Source of the DNA: an uncultured Demequina sp.
GTDB taxonomy: Bacteria; Actinomycetota; Actinomycetes; Actinomycetales; Demequinaceae
Reading direction: 5' to 3'
Length of the DNA: 53,271 nucleotides
Assembly: GCA_937925595.1 (NCBI GenBank)
Contig: CALALQ010000473.1
Location: 1-53,271, forward strand
Part shown: positions 41,479 through 49,781 of the stretch, piece after piece
Position numbering within the stretch: position 1 is the first letter of the stretch
How the letters are laid out: every line of letters begins with the position of its first letter
Notes under the pieces: generated by a model
What the model was told of the DNA's origin: nothing
The model's input: only the letters and a program-made list of their open reading frames with translations
Databases searched by the model: none
Program-made: the position numbers and the translations under genes

Positions 41479-43526
41479 AAGACCAGAAGCACGAGGGTGG
41501 CGTCAGGAAGCCTTTCCTGACGCCGCCCGTGCGTCTCAACATCTACGTCGGGATCGTCTGTCTTCTTGGTGCGGCCGCGCTAGTCATCATCCTCGCTGGC
41601 ACCGACTGGAAGCGTGAGTTCAGCGCCGTTCCGCTGTGGTCAACGGCCTTCCTCGCGGCCGCCGCGATCATCGGTGAGGTGCGGCCCATCGTGCTGCCCC
41701 GCCCGGGCGGTGGCGCGCGATCCCTGTCGACCTCGGCGCCCTTCGTGCTCGCGCTCGTCGCCGTCGCCGGCGTCACCGCCGCGGTTGCCGTGCAGATCAT
41801 CGCGAGCATGACTGATGACGCCCTGCGCAGGCGGGCCCCCAAGAAGTCGCTGTTCAACACATCGCAGTACACGCTCGCGGTGCTCACCGCTGGAGCGATC
41901 TACGGCTCGCTCACCGGTCGCGACATCTTCTCCGTGCCTGTGAGCGTCGAGGCAGGCGACGTTGGCCCGCTGCTGCTCGGCGGTCTCGCGATGTTCGTCG
42001 TGAACTGGGTGCTCGTCGCAGGCGTGGTCGCGCTGGTGATGAGCCAGACGGTGTTTGCCGTGCTCCGTGACGACGTCCGCAACTTCCTCGTCACCAACCT
42101 GGTCCTGCTCAGCATCGGCGGCATCGCTTCGCTCATCGCGATCGACGGTCCTATCGCGCTCGCGCTGCTGGCGGCGCCCGTGGTCGCCGCTCACCTGTTC
42201 GCCGCCCAAGCCGCGCGCCACGCCTATGAGGCCACTCACGACACCCTCACGGGGCTGGGCAACCGCAGCGCCCTCAATCACGAGTTGGAGAAGGGATTGG
42301 CCGACGCTGCCCGCGCCAAGACCTCCGGCCCCGCCTTGGTCCTCATTGACCTTGATCACTTCAAGGACTTCAACGACACGCTCGGCCACCCGTTCGGCGA
42401 TCAGATCCTGCGCAAGGTCGCCTCGCAACTGGTTGAGGCCGCTCCCGAGGGGGCGTCGGCACACCGCCTTGGCGGCGACGAGTTCGCGGTGGTGCTCCAT
42501 GGCAACGAGGAGCAGGCCGAGGAGGGCGCCCGCAAGCTGCTCGCCTCGCTCGACGACCCCATGCATGTCGAGGGTCTTGAGCTGCTGGTCCGAGCGAGCG
42601 CGGGCATCGCAGTGGCTCCGGCGCACGGCACCGATGAAGAGACGCTCATGAAGAACGTCGACATCGCGCTCTATCACGCGAAGCTCGAGCGCGACCGCAT
42701 CAGCATGTACTCGCCGGACTTCGACATCAACACCCTCGAGCGCCTGCAGACGCTCGCAGACCTGCGCACCGCGATCGACCAGGGCCAGCTGTGCGTGTCC
42801 TACCAGCCGCAAGTGGACCTCAACGATGGCTCCATCGTGGGCGTGGAGGCGCTCGTGCGGTGGGAGCATTCCCGCCGGGGACAGGTGCGCGCCGACGAGT
42901 TCATCGCGCTTGCAGAGAGCTCTGGCCTGGTCGCGCCGCTCACCTCCTTCGTGCTCGACACGGCCCTCGCGGACATCGCGCGCTGGCGCAAACAGGGCTA
43001 CGACTTCCGCATGGCGGTCAACCTCTCCGCCCGCCTGCTCAGCGACCTTGCCCTGCCGTCTCAGGTGGCGTCCGCGCTCAAGTCGCATAAGGTTCCGGCG
43101 AGTTCGCTGGTGCTTGAGGTCACGGAGACCGGCATCCTCGCCGACGCTGTGCGGGCCGACGCTGTGGTCCACGGCCTGCGCGGGCTTGGGGTGGCCATCG
43201 CGATCGACGATTACGGCACCGGCAACGCGTCGCTCAACTATCTGAAGAAGCTCGAGATCGACGAGCTCAAGATCGACAAGTCGTTCGTCGGCAGCATCGG
43301 CACCGATGAGAACGACCTGATCATCGTCCGCTCGACAATCTCGCTCGCGAGGGCGCTCGGCCTGCGTGTTGTCGCGGAGGGCATCGAGGATCAGGAGACC
43401 ACGGACGCGCTGCGCGAACTGGGCTGCCCCATTGGCCAGGGCTACCACCTTGGCCGGCCCGTCTCCGCCAAGGAGATCGATGAGCTGCTGTCCGCGACCA
43501 AGTCGGCCGCAGCGTCGGGCCTTTGA
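41469..43526 (+). CDS. Membrane GGDEF-EAL cyclic-di-GMP enzyme
   Basis: About 685 residues. The N-terminal 270 residues contain seven or eight membrane segments (LNIYVGIVCLLGAAALVIILAG first). The GGDEF domain (about 265-420) has DHFKDFNDTLGHPFGDQIL and an intact RLGGDEFAV active site. The EAL domain (about 435-680) keeps VGVEALVRW, NLSARLL, EVTETG, IDDYGTGNASL, DKSFV and AEGIE, so both synthase and phosphodiesterase activities are possible. The start is uncertain: GTG 41469 overlaps copy 4 of the peptides and has AGGGTGG upstream, while GTG 41529 would begin right at the first membrane segment. It probably shares a transcript with the peptides and DUF5317. Confidence 0.9.
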   Translation: MVLEDQKHEGGVRKPFLTPPVRLNIYVGIVCLLGAAALVIILAGTDWKREFSAVPLWSTAFLAAAAIIGEVRPIVLPRPGGGARSLSTSAPFVLALVAVAGVTAAVAVQIIASMTDDALRRRAPKKSLFNTSQYTLAVLTAGAIYGSLTGRDIFSVPVSVEAGDVGPLLLGGLAMFVVNWVLVAGVVALVMSQTVFAVLRDDVRNFLVTNLVLLSIGGIASLIAIDGPIALALLAAPVVAAHLFAAQAARHAYEATHDTLTGLGNRSALNHELEKGLADAARAKTSGPALVLIDLDHFKDFNDTLGHPFGDQILRKVASQLVEAAPEGASAHRLGGDEFAVVLHGNEEQAEEGARKLLASLDDPMHVEGLELLVRASAGIAVAPAHGTDEETLMKNVDIALYHAKLERDRISMYSPDFDINTLERLQTLADLRTAIDQGQLCVSYQPQVDLNDGSIVGVEALVRWEHSRRGQVRADEFIALAESSGLVAPLTSFVLDTALADIARWRKQGYDFRMAVNLSARLLSDLALPSQVASALKSHKVPASSLVLEVTETGILADAVRADAVVHGLRGLGVAIAIDDYGTGNASLNYLKKLEIDELKIDKSFVGSIGTDENDLIIVRSTISLARALGLRVVAEGIEDQETTDALRELGCPIGQGYHLGRPVSAKEIDELLSATKSAAASGL
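41499..41524. promoter_or_regulatory. Perfect 11-bp hairpin between peptide copy 4 and GGDEF-EAL
   Basis: GGCGTCAGGAA, loop GCCT, TTCCTGACGCC. It ends 4 nt before the alternative GTG start at 41529 and lacks a U-tract. It may attenuate transcription or limit translation of the enzyme relative to the abundant peptides. If the GTG at 41469 is used, it lies within coding sequence. Confidence 0.6.
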
Positions 43527-43535
43527 GGTAGCCGC

Positions 43536-44096
43536 GTGCTTGTTCTGGTGCTGTGCGCGGTCGCGTTCGTCTCGCCGTTCCTTGTGTGGCGCTGGCCGTC
43601 GGGGGTGCTGCTGCACAACTGGAGGCTGCCGCTGCTGATCTGGGCGGCACTCATCGTGCAGACCGTGGCGCTGGTGGCGAAGATCCCGTCGGGACTCGCG
43701 GCGACGCTGCACATCGCGACGTACGTGGCGGCGATCGCTTTCCTGTGGTTCAACCGCACCTTCGCCGGCGTGCTGGTGGTGGGAGCGGGCGCCGCGCTCA
43801 ACGGCGTGGTGATTGCGCTCAACGGTGGGACGCTGCCTGCCTCGGTCGCCGCCGTGGAACGGGCTGGCCTCACGCGCGACGGCGGCTTCGCGAACTCTGC
43901 GGTCCTCGACGACCCCATCCTGCTGCCCTTGGGCGACGTCTTCGCGTGGCCCTCCCCTATGCCGCTCGCGAACACGTTCTCCATTGGCGACGTGCTGATC
44001 GTTGTGGGGGTGTGGATCGCGGTGTGGCTAGGAGGAACGGCCCGGATAGGCAGCGCTCCCACAAGAGACAATGGCGAGGGAGCCGAGGACTCCTGA
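43536..44096 (+). CDS. DUF5317 membrane protein
   Basis: 186 residues with five or six membrane segments and the family hallmark LNGVVIALNGGTLPAS (NGG-x-(L/M)-P). It starts at GTG 43536, preceded by GAGGTAG. DUF5317 genes often follow membrane GGDEF or HD-GYP genes in actinobacteria, as here (9 nt gap), which suggests a role in the same sensory or signalling unit; the molecular function is unknown. The C-terminal tail is hydrophilic and short. Confidence 0.85.
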   Translation: MLVLVLCAVAFVSPFLVWRWPSGVLLHNWRLPLLIWAALIVQTVALVAKIPSGLAATLHIATYVAAIAFLWFNRTFAGVLVVGAGAALNGVVIALNGGTLPASVAAVERAGLTRDGGFANSAVLDDPILLPLGDVFAWPSPMPLANTFSIGDVLIVVGVWIAVWLGGTARIGSAPTRDNGEGAEDS

Positions 44097-44106
44097 ACGG
44101 AGCACA

Positions 44107-44793
44107 ATGACCGACATCTGGCCTGATGGCACTCGCGCCATCATCGAAGGGCCCCAAGGCGAACGCACCATCACCGCGGAGGATCTGCGCACGCTGCGCA
44201 GGGATCTTGAGCGCTTTGAGCTGGAGTACCAGTTCGCGCTGCGAGAGATGGAGACCAAGATCTCAATCCTCCAGGACGAGTTCACGCACGTTCACGACTA
44301 CAACCCCATCGAGCACGTCTCGAGCCGTGTGAAGACCTTCGATTCGATTGTCGCGAAGGCACAGCGCAAGGGAGTGGCGCTGGACCTCGAGTCGCTGCGC
44401 GAGGAGATCCTCGACATCGCGGGCCTGCGCCTCACGTGCAGCTTCACTCGCGACGTCTACCGGCTGTACACGCTGCTCACGGATCAGCCGGACGTCACCG
44501 TGGTCGAGACCAAGGACTACATCCGCTCACCCAAACCCAACGGCTACCGCAGCCTGCACGCGATCATCACCACGCCAGTGCACCTGTCGAGCGGACCCAT
44601 TGAGGTGCCAGTCGAGATCCAGTTCCGCACGATCGCCATGGACTTCTGGGCGAGCCTCGAGCACAAGATTCACTACAAGTACCAGGGCGAAGCCCCGCAG
44701 GAGATCCTCGACGAACTGTGTGAGGCGGCGACCACTGCGGCGGCGCTCGATGTGCAGATGGAGAAGCTGCACAACAAGGTGCACGGCGAATAG
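44107..44793 (+). CDS. Small alarmone synthetase (RelA/SpoT synthetase domain)
   Basis: 228 residues containing only the (p)ppGpp synthetase domain: VSSRVKTFDSIVAKAQRKG, ILDIAGLRLTCSFTRDVYRL, VETKDYIRSPKPNGYRSLHAII (ATP/GDP-binding loop), PVEIQFRTIAMDFWASLEHKIHYK (catalytic E-x-Q). No hydrolase, TGS or ACT domain, so it resembles YjbM/YwaC-type SAS. It transfers pyrophosphate from ATP to GDP or GTP. It starts at ATG 44107 behind GGAG, 10 nt after DUF5317, possibly the last gene of the peptide/GGDEF-EAL operon, joining two nucleotide second messengers. Confidence 0.92.
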   Translation: MTDIWPDGTRAIIEGPQGERTITAEDLRTLRRDLERFELEYQFALREMETKISILQDEFTHVHDYNPIEHVSSRVKTFDSIVAKAQRKGVALDLESLREEILDIAGLRLTCSFTRDVYRLYTLLTDQPDVTVVETKDYIRSPKPNGYRSLHAIITTPVHLSSGPIEVPVEIQFRTIAMDFWASLEHKIHYKYQGEAPQEILDELCEAATTAAALDVQMEKLHNKVHGE

Positions 44794-44805
44794 TCAGGTC
44801 AAACG

Positions 44806-44879
44806 TGGAGCGGGTGACGGGAATCGAACCCGCGCTATCAGCTTGGGAAGCTGAGGTTCTGCCATTGAACTACACCCGC
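44806..44879 (-). tRNA. tRNA-Gly (anticodon CCC)
   Basis: Full cloverleaf on the reverse strand. Acceptor GCGGGTG (44879-44873) pairs with CACCCGC (44816-44810), discriminator T, and CCA is encoded (44808-44806). The anticodon arm TCAGC-TTCCCAA-GCTGA gives CCC (44847-44845), reading GGG. The T arm has GGTTCGATTCC. It lies between convergent alarmone-synthetase and aldose-epimerase genes. Confidence 0.95.
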
Positions 44880-44933
44880 GGTGTGCGCTCCATATTAGCC
44901 AGTCGCGGCGCTGACCCGGCGCCGCGGCCGCCC

Positions 44934-45845
44934 CTAGAGCGGACGCCCGGTAAGCGAGAACGACGCGCTGACGTGCTGTCCCGGCTGCACCAGGATCAGG
45001 TTGTGCGACGCAATTCCGCGCTCTGCGAGGTTGAAGGGGTCGTTCGCGTTGCTCACTGGCTCCACCGCGAAGAACGGCTCGCCCTCGGGAATGTAGACGA
45101 CCGCGTGCGACAGCAGGTCGTCGGCGTCGATGTCGAGGGCGAGGGTGTCCGGCCAGGTGATCGTCGCGAGCGTGGGTGAGGTGCGGCCGGTGTAGCAGTC
45201 GTCGACGAAGGCCCCGCCGATGACGCGAGAGGCCCGGAAGTCAGCGTCGGGCCGGATGGGGCCCGCCTCGCCGAACGGGATGCACACCTCGGCCTCGTAT
45301 GCCTGCTCGCAGTTGAGCTGCAGCTCGGCGGTGCGGGAACCGGCCACCGAGCGCTCGAAGTAGGGGTGGTGGCCAAAGCCGGCGGGGAACGTCTCGTGGT
45401 CCGAGTTGGTGATGCCGTACGTCCAGATGAACTTGTCGCCCTCGAGGCGGTAGGTGAAGCGAGCGGTGAACGTCCAGGGGAAGTTCACTCCGTAGTAGTC
45501 CCGCGACGCGAACTCGAGCACGGCGTGCGTGGGGCTCGACTCGACAACCTGCCACGGGTACTCGGACGCGGTGCCGTGGATGGCCGTCCCGTCAGGGAAG
45601 TTCACGCGCAGCTGGTAGGTGCGGCCCGCCCAGCGCAGCTTGCCTTCGGCGATGCGGTTGGACCACGGGACCAGCGGATACGACGCGGTTTCGGGGACGA
45701 TGCTGAGCGACTCCTTGGGGGTGGGGCGCAGCACGTCGTGCCACGCGCCTCCGACGCGGAAGCGGCCGTACGCAACGGAGCCTCCCGTGGTGGGGAGCAG
45801 GCCAACCTGCCAGTGGTCATTCGCGATCTCGAGCACCTGCGTCAT
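44934..45845 (-). CDS. Aldose 1-epimerase family protein
   Basis: 303 residues. Mutarotase fold with LVPWSNRIAEGKLRW (substrate Arg), AIHGTASEYPWQV (His), AGFGHHPYF (catalytic His) and the late FFAVEPVSNANDPFN (catalytic Glu). It interconverts anomers of aldoses such as galactose or glucose, or acts on a hexose phosphate, since several branches share these motifs. ATG 45845 (MTQVLEI) fits the family better than a start 18 nt upstream. It stands alone, not in a galactose operon. Confidence 0.87.
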   Translation of the reverse strand: MTQVLEIANDHWQVGLLPTTGGSVAYGRFRVGGAWHDVLRPTPKESLSIVPETASYPLVPWSNRIAEGKLRWAGRTYQLRVNFPDGTAIHGTASEYPWQVVESSPTHAVLEFASRDYYGVNFPWTFTARFTYRLEGDKFIWTYGITNSDHETFPAGFGHHPYFERSVAGSRTAELQLNCEQAYEAEVCIPFGEAGPIRPDADFRASRVIGGAFVDDCYTGRTSPTLATITWPDTLALDIDADDLLSHAVVYIPEGEPFFAVEPVSNANDPFNLAERGIASHNLILVQPGQHVSASFSLTGRPL

Positions 45846-45939
45846 GGACACATTCTGTCGCACGCTCGCTGTCCGAGGGGTGCGGCATGTCGGTGACTGT
45901 GCTTATGGTGGACAGACGCCAACCACGTCAGGGGATCCC

Positions 45940-46080
45940 ATGACAGAGGAAAAGCCACACGAGTCGATCGACGACTCGACCACCATTCAGCCGGTGCCGG
46001 AGGTGCCGCGGCCAACGGGATCGGACGCGCTGCCGCTCGACAACGGCGCGGAGCCCGTCACCAAGCCCACCTCTCGCTGA
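45940..46080 (+). CDS. Small acidic disordered protein, hypothetical
   Basis: 46 residues, MTEEKPHESIDDSTTIQPVP through to VTKPTSR, rich in Pro, Thr, Asp and Glu, with no hydrophobic segment. A GGGGAT lies before the ATG. Codon use fits the genome but coding status rests only on start, SD and length. It is convergent with the SRPBCC gene, whose stop lies 1-2 nt away. Confidence 0.45.
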   Translation: MTEEKPHESIDDSTTIQPVPEVPRPTGSDALPLDNGAEPVTKPTSR

Positions 46081-46081
46081 C

Positions 46082-46534
46082 CTAGAGCGAGGCCAGCGCC
46101 TCGTCGATCTGCCCCAGCAGCAGCCTGGTGCCGCCTTCGCGAGCGTGTCCGCCCTCGATGCCGTCAAGGTGGATGCCGTGCTCGGTGAACGTCATGAGCG
46201 TGCCGCCCTCGACCGCCTCGAAGGTGATCGCGGTTGCCGAGCCGGAAAGGGGGGCGTCGTTGAGCGTCATGGTGTACGTGTAGACGATGCGCTCACCAGG
46301 GACGATGTCCGCGTAGGTCGCGTCGAACGTCGTCGTGACGCCATTGGGGTGCACGCTCGACGCGAGCTCGCGGCCCCCAACGCGGAAGTCCCAGGCCTGA
46401 GTCTCGGAGACGATGCCGCGCACGTTGCCGAACCACAGCGCCTTCTTCTCAGGGTCGGCGAACATCTCGAAGACCTTCTGTGGCGAGTGTGCGTAGGTGC
46501 GGGCGATGGTGAAGTCGTGATGCGCGATGGTCAT
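46082..46534 (-). CDS. SRPBCC (AHSA1-type) family protein
   Basis: 150 residues of the START-like AHSA1 fold: FTIARTYAHSPQKVFEMFADPEKKALWFG, WDFRVGGRELASS, YTYTMTLNDAPLSGSATAITFE, GTLMTFTEHGIHLDG. Such proteins bind hydrophobic ligands in a deep cavity; the ligand is unknown. It starts one base after the ArsR stop and is preceded by GAAGGGAA, so the two form the common ArsR-SRPBCC two-gene operon. Confidence 0.9.
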   Translation of the reverse strand: MTIAHHDFTIARTYAHSPQKVFEMFADPEKKALWFGNVRGIVSETQAWDFRVGGRELASSVHPNGVTTTFDATYADIVPGERIVYTYTMTLNDAPLSGSATAITFEAVEGGTLMTFTEHGIHLDGIEGGHAREGGTRLLLGQIDEALASL

Positions 46535-46535
46535 G

Positions 46536-46895
46536 TCAGTTCCCTTCCGGGGCGTGGCTGGCGGGGTGGAGAGCGTCGAGGGCGGCGCCCAGGCGATCGA
46601 AGCGCTCATGCCATGCGGCCTCGTGGGCGGCGATCCAGTCACGAGCATCCGCGAGCGCGGCGGGGGACGGCTCCACGATGCGAGTGCGACCCTCCTTGCG
46701 CGTGGTGACGAGCCCGGTGTCCTCGAGGTAGTTCACGTGCTGCAACACCGCGCTGAGCGTCATGTGGAGTGGCTCCGCGAGCTCGGAGACGCTCGCCGGC
46801 CCGGCGCTGAGGCGCGACAGCATCGCCCGGCGACCGGGATCGGCGAGCGCCGCAAAGGTGCGGTCCAGTTGGCTAGTGCCAGATGAGGTGCCCAT
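46536..46895 (-). CDS. ArsR-family transcriptional regulator
   Basis: 119 residues. Winged-helix domain LDRTFAALADPGRRAMLSRLSAGPASVSELAEPLHMTLSA-type with recognition helix LSAVLQHVNYLEDTGLV and wing TTRKEGRTRIVEPS. It lacks the metal-binding cysteines of classic ArsR/SmtB sensors, as usual for the ArsR proteins paired with SRPBCC genes. A 14-bp palindrome lies 40 bp upstream, between this gene and the divergent MerR gene, and is its likely operator. Confidence 0.92.
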   Translation of the reverse strand: MGTSSGTSQLDRTFAALADPGRRAMLSRLSAGPASVSELAEPLHMTLSAVLQHVNYLEDTGLVTTRKEGRTRIVEPSPAALADARDWIAAHEAAWHERFDRLGAALDALHPASHAPEGN

Positions 46896-46934
46896 GAGGC
46901 AATGGTGCGCACAGCGTCGGGCAATAGTCAAGTG

Positions 46935-46948
46935 AATACTTAAGTATT
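46935..46948. promoter_or_regulatory. Palindromic operator between arsR and merR genes
   Basis: Perfect 14-bp palindrome AATACTTAAGTATT, strikingly AT-rich in this genome. The A-T-A…T-A-T dyad type matches sites of ArsR/SmtB-family repressors. It could control both divergent transcripts. Confidence 0.7.
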
Positions 46949-46982
46949 GGCGCTTGACCCTCCCCCTGCGGGAGACTCCAGT

Positions 46983-47837
46983 GTGGCTGTCATGCACGAG
47001 GAAGAGCTGCTCAGCATCGGCGAGTTCGCGGCGACGACGCGACTGTCGATCAAGGCGCTGCGCCACTACGACGAGCACGGACTGCTCACCCCCGCGCATG
47101 TTGATCCGGCCTCTGGCTACCGCTACTACCGGCGCAATCAGCGCAACCGGGCGATCCTCATCGGAGACCTCAGGCGCGTTGATGTGCCGCTTGCCCTCAT
47201 CGCGCGGATCCTCGATGGCGAAGACGCGCTCGCGACCTTCCAGGAGTGGTGGATCGCGGAAGAGGAGCGCCATGTCGCGAGACGCGGACTGGGTCACTAC
47301 ATCAAGGCGCGATTGCGCAGAGAGGGGCAGCCGCCCATGGACATCAAGACCCGCACTGTGCCCGAGCGCAAGCTCGCAGTCATCTCCAAGGAACTGTTCC
47401 AGCCGCAGCTCACCGAGTTCATCATGGGGGCCTTCCACGAGCTGTTCTCGTGGGCGGAGCGCAATCCCGGGCTGCGCGCGCTCGACACCACCCCAGAGGA
47501 CCCCACGTACGTCATTTTTCACGGTCCCGTCACGCCGGACGCGAGCGCGCTCGTCGAGGTGTGCATCGTGATTGACGGTCCCGCGGAGCCCGAGGGTCGC
47601 ATCGTGCTCAAGCGAGAGCCCGCCCACGAAGAGGCCTACACGACTCTCACGCGAGAGGGCATGGAGTTCCCTCACATCCTCGCCGCGTATGACGCCGTAG
47701 CCATGTGGGTCATCGAGAACGGCTCGATGATCGAGTCGCTTCCGTCGCGCGAGGTGTACTTCGCGGATGTCCTCAAGCAGCCCATGGACGCGCCGGTAGT
47801 CGATGTGGCCTATCCGTTCGAGCGCAAGTCCGCGTAG
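46983..47837 (+). CDS. MerR-family regulator with GyrI-like ligand domain
   Basis: 284 residues. The N-terminal MerR HTH is LLSIGEFAATTRLSIKALRHYDEHGLLTP-like with HVDPASGYRYYRRNQ. A helical linker (about 80-120) follows. The C-terminal domain (about 130-284; RTVPERKLAVISKELFQPQL … VEVCIVIDG … YTTLTREGMEFPHILAAYDAVAMWV) resembles the GyrI/BmrR effector-binding domain for small aromatic or cationic compounds. GTG 46983 has GGGAG 8 nt upstream; ATG 46992 is the alternative. It is divergent from arsR and shares the palindrome region. Confidence 0.88.
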   Translation: MAVMHEEELLSIGEFAATTRLSIKALRHYDEHGLLTPAHVDPASGYRYYRRNQRNRAILIGDLRRVDVPLALIARILDGEDALATFQEWWIAEEERHVARRGLGHYIKARLRREGQPPMDIKTRTVPERKLAVISKELFQPQLTEFIMGAFHELFSWAERNPGLRALDTTPEDPTYVIFHGPVTPDASALVEVCIVIDGPAEPEGRIVLKREPAHEEAYTTLTREGMEFPHILAAYDAVAMWVIENGSMIESLPSREVYFADVLKQPMDAPVVDVAYPFERKSA

Positions 47838-47870
47838 CGTCGGGCCCTGTGGCGTGCTTCCGCGCACCCT

Positions 47871-48042
47871 GCTGGTGGATTCTGCCCGGTGTTGGCGCCC
47901 CGCTCCTTGAGATGGTGGATGCTGCCGACTTGTGCGCCCTTAACCGTGCAGAATCCACCATCTTGAGCGGGAAGGCGGGGGAACCGGGCAGGATCCACCA
48001 TCTCGAGCGGGAGGGCGTGGGACCGGATCCACCATCTTGGAC
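47871..48042. repeat. Composite repeat array C (GGTGGATNCTGCC family), five copies
   Basis: Direct copies at 47871-47895 and 47910-47938 are followed by three inverted copies at 47940-47966, 47978-48007 and 48019-48042. It is the largest of the three arrays, filling most of the gap between two genes read in the same direction (47838-48175). The inverted copies each end CCACCATCT. The rest of the gap has no recognisable feature beyond an SD before the next gene. Confidence 0.8.
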
Positions 48043-48175
48043 GGCGAGGGGTGGGGTGATTGACCGCGCATAAGGGTGCCGGTATGCGGGTAGTTCCCTG
48101 GCAACCGGCCGACGCTCCGCTCGGGGCACGCCTTACAGGGCGCCAACGGCCGTGCTTGAGTGAAGGGAAACCCTC

Positions 48176-48400
48176 ATGGCACTCGGATCTGGCATCTTCC
48201 TGCTGGTGATCGGCGCGATCATGGCGTTCGCGGTCAGGGACAGCATCGACGCGGTCGACCTCACGATGGTCGGCTACATCTGCATGGTTGCGGGCTTCAT
48301 CGCGATCATCGTCTCTTTCGCGTACAACGCGCAGAACCGCAAGACCACACACGTCGTCGACCAGCACGTCGACGAGCACCGCATCGAGCCCACGGCTTGA
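48176..48400 (+). CDS. DUF6458-type small membrane protein
   Basis: 74 residues: MALGSGIFLLVIGAIMAFAV, then DAVDLTMVGYICMVAGFIAIIVS, then a hydrophilic tail rich in His/Asp/Glu. Two membrane segments and the pattern GxGIFL … DLxMVGYI are typical of a widespread actinobacterial family of unknown function. GAAGGGAAA lies 7 nt before the ATG. Convergent with the MFS gene. Confidence 0.85.
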   Translation: MALGSGIFLLVIGAIMAFAVRDSIDAVDLTMVGYICMVAGFIAIIVSFAYNAQNRKTTHVVDQHVDEHRIEPTA

Positions 48401-48407
48401 TTCCCCG

Positions 48408-49742
48408 CTAGCTGCGCGCGTCCTCGATCTGCTGCTCAGACACCCTCAGCTTGGCAGCTTCTCGTTGGGCGCGCGCAGCTTCGCTCGTGGTCCTTCCGTA
48501 GGCCACACTCACAAATGGCCGATGCAGCGCATAGCTGAGTTCGAGGTTCCAGTACTTCTTGGACCAGGCAGCGGCGGCCACCGCGATCGCGAGGCTCGCA
48601 AGACCGCCCACCGCGATCGCCCAGCGCGGACCCCACGCCTCGCCGATCCACCCCACGACGGGTGAACCCACGGGCGTGGCACCCATCAGCACCATCATGT
48701 ACAGCGACATGGCGCGCCCTCGCATGCTGGGGGTGGTCGTTGACTGCACCCATGCGTTTGCGGTGGCGAGCAGCGCCAGCGCGAAGAACCCCACGGGGAT
48801 GCACATGATCGCGTAGAGGCGATAGGTGGGCATGAGGGCCTGGACCACCATCATGAGGCCGAACATGCCGGCCGCTCCCACGATGATCCGCAGCCGTGGC
48901 CGGGCGCGACGGGCGACCAGCAGTGCACCGGCAAGCGACCCGATCGCCATGATCGAACCCAACATGCCGTACTCGCCGGCTCCCTTGTCGAACTCGACGC
49001 GCGCCATGAGCGCGCTCGTAAGTTGGAAGTTCAGTCCCAGCGCGGAGACGACGGTCATGATCGCCATGATCACGAGGATGTCCGCGCGCCGCCGGACGTA
49101 CCTCACGCCCTCACGAACCTGGCCCTTCTTCTTTGGTGCCCGCTCGTGCTCGTTCAGCTCGCCGATGCGCATCGCAAGGAGCGCCACAATGGTCGCCGCG
49201 AAGGTCAGGCCGTTGATGATGAACACCCAGCCCACGCCGATCCAGGCGATGAGCACGCCTGCCAGGCCGGGACCGATGAGCCGTGCGGCGTTGAAGCTTG
49301 CGGAGTTCAGTCCCACCGCATTGGGCAGGTTGGTGGTGGGCACCAGTTCGGTGACAAAGGTCTGTCGCACCGGGTTATCGAACGCAGAGACCACGCCAAG
49401 CGCGGTCGCGAACAGGTACACGTGCCACAACGTGGCCGTGCCGCTCAGCACCAGCACGCCAAGGCCAACGCCCAGCAGGCCAGCGACCACCTGGGTGATG
49501 AGCAGGAGCTTTCGGGAGTTAAAGCGATCCGCGACAACGCCCGCGTAGGGCGCCAGCAGCAGGAACGGCGCAAACTGCAGTGCCGTCACGATTCCCACTT
49601 GCACACCAGAGTTGTGAGTGAGGACCGTCAGCACCAGCCAGTCCTGGGCGATGCGCTGCATCCACGTTCCCACGTTCGACACAATCGCGCCGGCGAACCA
49701 CAGGCGATAGTTGAAGAAGCGGAAGGAAGCGAAGGTCTGCAT
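48408..49742 (-). CDS. MFS transporter (DHA3/MFS_3 type)
   Basis: 444 residues with 11-12 membrane segments. The N-terminus FASFRFFNYRLWFAGAIVSNVGTWMQ-like, the A-loop GVVADRFNSRKLL and DNPVRQTFVTELVPTTNLPNAVGL are hallmarks of the MFS_3/enterobactin-exporter-like group, often drug or metabolite exporters. A long charged C-terminus (RTTSEAARAQREAAKLRVSE) extends into the cytoplasm. Substrate unknown. It stands alone, 40 nt from the oxidoreductase gene, which is on the same strand and further upstream in transcription. Confidence 0.9.
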   Translation of the reverse strand: MQTFASFRFFNYRLWFAGAIVSNVGTWMQRIAQDWLVLTVLTHNSGVQVGIVTALQFAPFLLLAPYAGVVADRFNSRKLLLITQVVAGLLGVGLGVLVLSGTATLWHVYLFATALGVVSAFDNPVRQTFVTELVPTTNLPNAVGLNSASFNAARLIGPGLAGVLIAWIGVGWVFIINGLTFAATIVALLAMRIGELNEHERAPKKKGQVREGVRYVRRRADILVIMAIMTVVSALGLNFQLTSALMARVEFDKGAGEYGMLGSIMAIGSLAGALLVARRARPRLRIIVGAAGMFGLMMVVQALMPTYRLYAIMCIPVGFFALALLATANAWVQSTTTPSMRGRAMSLYMMVLMGATPVGSPVVGWIGEAWGPRWAIAVGGLASLAIAVAAAAWSKKYWNLELSYALHRPFVSVAYGRTTSEAARAQREAAKLRVSEQQIEDARS

Positions 49743-49781
49743 GCGTTAGGTGCAACCGTACGCCTGCCCGGTTTGTTCCGC

